From JBCCTX01 sp964468435 (lineage in GTDB: Bacteria; Bacteroidota; Bacteroidia; J057), in the NCBI GenBank assembly GCA_964468435.1, contig CAYXVE010000099.1:1-9366 (forward strand): a DNA stretch of 9,366 bases, written 5' to 3'. Under the pieces are notes generated by a model. The model did no database searches and was not told the origin of the DNA. It saw nothing but the letters and a program-made list of their open reading frames with translations. Shown one piece after another: positions 6,577-9,366 of this stretch. Made by a program: the position numbers and the translations under genes. How positions within the stretch are numbered: position 1 is the stretch's first letter; the number at the start of each line of letters is the position of its first letter.

Positions 6577-7473
6577 ATGAAAATCACTGAGGAAACGATT
6601 ATTGGATGGGTAGGTACCGGAGTCATGGGAGAAGCAATGCTGGGGCGACTCCAGGATCAGGGATATCGGGCTGTAGTATACAACAGAACCAAGGCAAAAG
6701 CCCAGCCCAACATCGACAAAGGTGCCCAGTGGGCAGATTCTCCTGAGGCAGTAGCTTCTGCTTCAGATGTGGTATTCACGATTGTAGGGTTTCCTCAGGA
6801 TGTCCGTGAAGTATATTTTGGAGATCAGGGTGTACTCAAAGGAGCCAGGGAGGCACTGATCATGGTTGACATGACTACAACTGAACCCAGCCTTGCCCGG
6901 GAAATTTACAGGCATGGGAAAGAAAAAGGAGCACATGCGATCGATGCCCCCGTTTCCGGAGGAGATGTAGGCGCGAAAAGCGGTGACCTATCGATTATGG
7001 TAGGAGGAGATCAAGCCTGCGTGAATGATATGATGCCCTTTTTTGAAATCATGGGAAGAAATATCGTATATCAAGGATCTGCTGGATCGGGTCAGCATAC
7101 CAAGATGTGTAACCAAATCACCATTGCCGGCACCATGATCGGTGTTTGTGAATGCCTACTATACGGTCATAAAGCAGGACTTGATCTGAATACCATGCTA
7201 CAATCTATCAGCGGTGGGGCTGCAGCCTGTTGGACGTTGAACAACCTTGCACCCAGAATTGTACAGAGAAATTTTAGTCCTGGTTTCTATGTAGAACACT
7301 TTATCAAAGATATGGATATCGCGCTGAAAGAGGCAAACCGTATGGGACTATCCATGCCTGGCCTTTCTTTGGTAAAACAGTTATATGAAGCTGTCAAAGC
7401 GCAAGAGCATGGTAGAAAAGGTACACACGCACTTATGCTGGCGTTGGAACAATTATCCGGTATCTCTCGTTAG
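6577..7473 (+). CDS. 3-hydroxyisobutyrate dehydrogenase-family NAD(P)-dependent reductase
   Basis: The ATG at 6577 gives 298 residues, the family's usual size; the upstream in-frame ATG at 6520 would overlap the aldolase by 41 bases and add a non-conserved tail. The N-terminal Rossmann domain shows GWVGTGVMG (10-18) and YNRT (35-38), where Asn-Arg-Thr after the second strand is typical of NADP(H)-preferring members. DAPVSGGDVGAKSG (123-136) is the substrate-carboxylate loop. Lys176 in GQHTKMCNQ is the predicted catalytic lysine, with Asn179 close by, and FIKDMDIAL (242-250) holds the second conserved lysine, Lys244. Candidate roles are tartronate-semialdehyde reductase (GarR/GlxR-like), a uronate-derived ketone or aldehyde reductase, or 3-hydroxyisobutyrate dehydrogenase. 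Its place 16 bp behind the KDPG aldolase favours sugar-acid catabolism. The precise substrate cannot be set from sequence. Confidence 0.85.
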   Translation: MKITEETIIGWVGTGVMGEAMLGRLQDQGYRAVVYNRTKAKAQPNIDKGAQWADSPEAVASASDVVFTIVGFPQDVREVYFGDQGVLKGAREALIMVDMTTTEPSLAREIYRHGKEKGAHAIDAPVSGGDVGAKSGDLSIMVGGDQACVNDMMPFFEIMGRNIVYQGSAGSGQHTKMCNQITIAGTMIGVCECLLYGHKAGLDLNTMLQSISGGAAACWTLNNLAPRIVQRNFSPGFYVEHFIKDMDIALKEANRMGLSMPGLSLVKQLYEAVKAQEHGRKGTHALMLALEQLSGISR

Positions 7474-7581
7474 AATGGCTGTGGATTTATAACAGATCGT
7501 AATCGATATAAATTAGGTATCATTATACTCCCTTTCAATGTTTTACATACTGTCTGTTTATCACAATAACACAATAACCTG

Positions 7582-9357
7582 ATGTCGCAAAACAAAAAAG
7601 TAATTGGTAATGTACTTGACACGGATTTGATTAGAAGGCTTTTGAGGTATGTCTACCCCTACAAGAAATATTTTTTCACTGCTTTGTCCCTTACCATCTT
7701 GTTGGCACTGTTAGGCCCACTCAGACCCTATCTTGTACAACTTACACTGGATAATGAGGTAACTTATGGCGACTATAATGGGCTGTTGAAAATGGTAATG
7801 CTATTACTAGGACTGATTATCTTTCAATCCATTGTCATGTATGGCAACACCTATCTTACCAACTGGCTGGGTCAAAGCATCATTCGCGATATCAGAAATC
7901 AGGTATTTCAACATATCCTCAAATTAAAACTGTCTTATTTTGATAAAACGGCAATTGGAACGCTGCAAACGCGTACCATCAACGATGTAGAGACACTCAA
8001 TGATGTATTCAGTCAGGGGCTGGTGAGAATACTGGGAGATCTGTTACAAATTTTTGCCATACTGTTTGCCATGCTGTATATCAACTGGCAGCTTACCCTG
8101 GCTGTACTAGCCACGATTCCTCTGCTCTTGATAGCTACCTATATCTTCAAAAATAACGTAAAGCGAGCTTTCCAGGGAGTACGTAAAGCGGTAAGTGAGA
8201 TGAACGCTTTCCTGCAAGAACACCTTACTGGCATGCAGATCATTCATATCAACAACCGGGAAGAAAGAGAAAAGGATCGCTTCAAGGTTATCAATAAAGA
8301 CCTTGAAAAAGCCAATCTGAACTCTGTCATGTATTACAGTATCTTCTATCCGGTGGTAGAGATTATATCTGCCCTGGGTATTGCTATTCTGGTCTGGTAC
8401 GGAGCAGGAAATGTAGTGAAAGGCACAGTAACCCAGGGAGAACTTGTAGCATTTATCATGTTTGTGCAAATGTTCTTTCGTCCCATCCGGATGTTGGCCG
8501 ACCAGTTTAATATCCTCCAGTTAGGCATAGTGTCTGCAGAACGCATTTTTAAAGTAATAGATACTCACGAACAAATATATGACCATGGTACATATGCCTT
8601 TAGCAAGAATGGCTCTTCCACCCCTTTAACCATTGAATTCGATAAAGTATCTTTTGCATATAATGAACCCGAATGGGTTCTAAAAAATATAGACTTTGTC
8701 GTAGACCCTGGTGATAAGGTAGCATTGGTTGGATCAACTGGTTCTGGCAAAACGACTATTATCAATCTCCTGAGCAGGTTTTATGAGTGGCAGAAAGGAG
8801 ATATACGGATCAATGGGAAATCTTTGAGAGATTACAGCCTGGATTCGTTGAGGCAACTGATCGGTGTGGTGCTTCAGGATGTATTTTTGTTTTCGGGAAG
8901 TGTATATGATAATATTACCTTAAATAACGATCAAATACCCCTGGAAAAAGTAAAGGAGTCTGCCCGGCAGGTAGGTGCTCATGATTTTATTGAAAAACTT
9001 CCCGGTGGCTACGATTATAAAGTCCGTGAACGTGGAGCTACCTTGTCTTTAGGCCAACGTCAGTTGATTGCTTTTGCACGAGTGATGACCTACAATCCTC
9101 AGATCCTCGTTTTGGATGAAGCTACTGCTAACATAGACTCAGAATCCGAAGAAATAATTCAACTTGCGATCGATACGGTCATGAAAGGACGTACTTCTAT
9201 TATTATTGCACACAGACTCTCTACAATCCAAAAAGCCGATAAGATCATCGTACTATCCAAAGGAGAAATCATCGAATCTGGAAACCATCAAACCCTCATG
9301 AATCTGGAAGGTGCTTATTTTGATCTACATCAAAAGCAATTTGTAACGCCTGTTTAG
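7582..9357 (+). CDS. MsbA-type half ABC exporter (fused permease and ATPase)
   Basis: This 591-residue protein is a complete ABCB-type half transporter, expected to act as a dimer in the inner membrane. An exporter membrane domain of about six helices occupies roughly residues 25-310, with the coupling region SYFDKTAIGTLQTRTINDVETL (118-139) typical of type-IV exporters; it is split here only for description. The nucleotide-binding domain follows: A-loop Tyr360, Walker A GSTGSGKT (384-391), Q-loop Gln432, signature LSLGQ (488-492), Walker B ILVLDE (508-513) with Glu513, and H-loop His544 in AHRLST. All catalytic residues are present, so it should be active. The third signature residue is Leu instead of Gly. 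The substrate is unknown; lipid, drug or peptide export are family possibilities. It is 108 bp after the reductase gene and is likely a separate unit. The window ends nine bases after its stop. Confidence 0.93.
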   Translation: MSQNKKVIGNVLDTDLIRRLLRYVYPYKKYFFTALSLTILLALLGPLRPYLVQLTLDNEVTYGDYNGLLKMVMLLLGLIIFQSIVMYGNTYLTNWLGQSIIRDIRNQVFQHILKLKLSYFDKTAIGTLQTRTINDVETLNDVFSQGLVRILGDLLQIFAILFAMLYINWQLTLAVLATIPLLLIATYIFKNNVKRAFQGVRKAVSEMNAFLQEHLTGMQIIHINNREEREKDRFKVINKDLEKANLNSVMYYSIFYPVVEIISALGIAILVWYGAGNVVKGTVTQGELVAFIMFVQMFFRPIRMLADQFNILQLGIVSAERIFKVIDTHEQIYDHGTYAFSKNGSSTPLTIEFDKVSFAYNEPEWVLKNIDFVVDPGDKVALVGSTGSGKTTIINLLSRFYEWQKGDIRINGKSLRDYSLDSLRQLIGVVLQDVFLFSGSVYDNITLNNDQIPLEKVKESARQVGAHDFIEKLPGGYDYKVRERGATLSLGQRQLIAFARVMTYNPQILVLDEATANIDSESEEIIQLAIDTVMKGRTSIIIAHRLSTIQKADKIIVLSKGEIIESGNHQTLMNLEGAYFDLHQKQFVTPV

Positions 9358-9366
9358 GTGTCCCTA

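Noticed and set aside
4621..7473. Sulfoglycolysis cluster: PfkB kinase, class I aldolase and HIBADH-type reductase resemble YihV, YihT and YihU, with a TauE-like exporter nearby
   Set aside because: The kinase carries KDG-kinase blocks and the aldolase is Eda-type, not YihT-type. The reductase has the carboxylate loop PVSGG where, as I recall, sulfolactaldehyde reductases have an Arg-containing GRT motif. No sulfoquinovosidase, isomerase or sulfonate importer is visible.
7474..7581. Possible terminator or promoter between the reductase and ABC exporter genes
   Set aside because: Only a 6-bp ATCGAT palindrome and AT-rich sequence are present; there is no stem with a T-run and no exact TAnnTTTG box.

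Overview
The window looks like a chromosomal segment of a Bacteroidota bacterium, possibly an environmental or marine Cytophagia/Saprospiria-type lineage; that finer placement is a guess. The main evidence is the SusC/SusD pair at the left edge, followed by a perfect Bacteroidota-type -7 box (TAnnTTTG) upstream of the aldolase and weak or absent Shine-Dalgarno sequences. Base composition is moderate and even. I see no IS element, phage gene, tRNA, rRNA or CRISPR array.

Layout: (1) Positions 1-1592, plus strand: the last 43 codons of a SusC-type TonB-dependent outer-membrane transporter, then its SusD/RagB-type lipoprotein partner. This is the end of a glycan-uptake operon whose upstream part lies outside the window. 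(2) Positions 1593-1803: a convergent intergenic region with a hairpin that could terminate transcription from both sides. (3) Positions 1804-4562, minus strand: a three-gene unit transcribed right to left. It encodes an AspT/YidE/YbjL-type antiporter, a TauE/SafE-type anion permease that overlaps it by one base, and a small thioredoxin-like [2Fe-2S] ferredoxin. (4) Positions 4621-7473, plus strand, divergent from (3): a PfkB-family 2-keto-3-deoxygluconate kinase; a 251-bp regulatory gap with a promoter and a small dyad; then a KDPG/KHG aldolase and a 3-hydroxyisobutyrate-dehydrogenase-family reductase that appear to be co-transcribed. (5) Positions 7582-9357, plus strand: a full-length MsbA-type half ABC exporter, probably unrelated to the sugar genes.

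Working model (inference): the SusC/D pair imports an oligosaccharide, and the kinase and aldolase form the standard lower uronate route (KDG to KDPG to pyruvate plus glyceraldehyde-3-phosphate). Together they fit the end of a utilisation locus for a uronate-containing glycan such as alginate, pectin or ulvan. The reductase may handle a uronate-derived aldehyde or ketone, or tartronate semialdehyde. No lyase, glycoside hydrolase or sulfatase is visible, so the glycan cannot be named. The most unusual part is the inserted minus-strand antiporter/permease/ferredoxin unit, whose function I cannot derive from sequence. I did not find clear evidence of a wholly new system.
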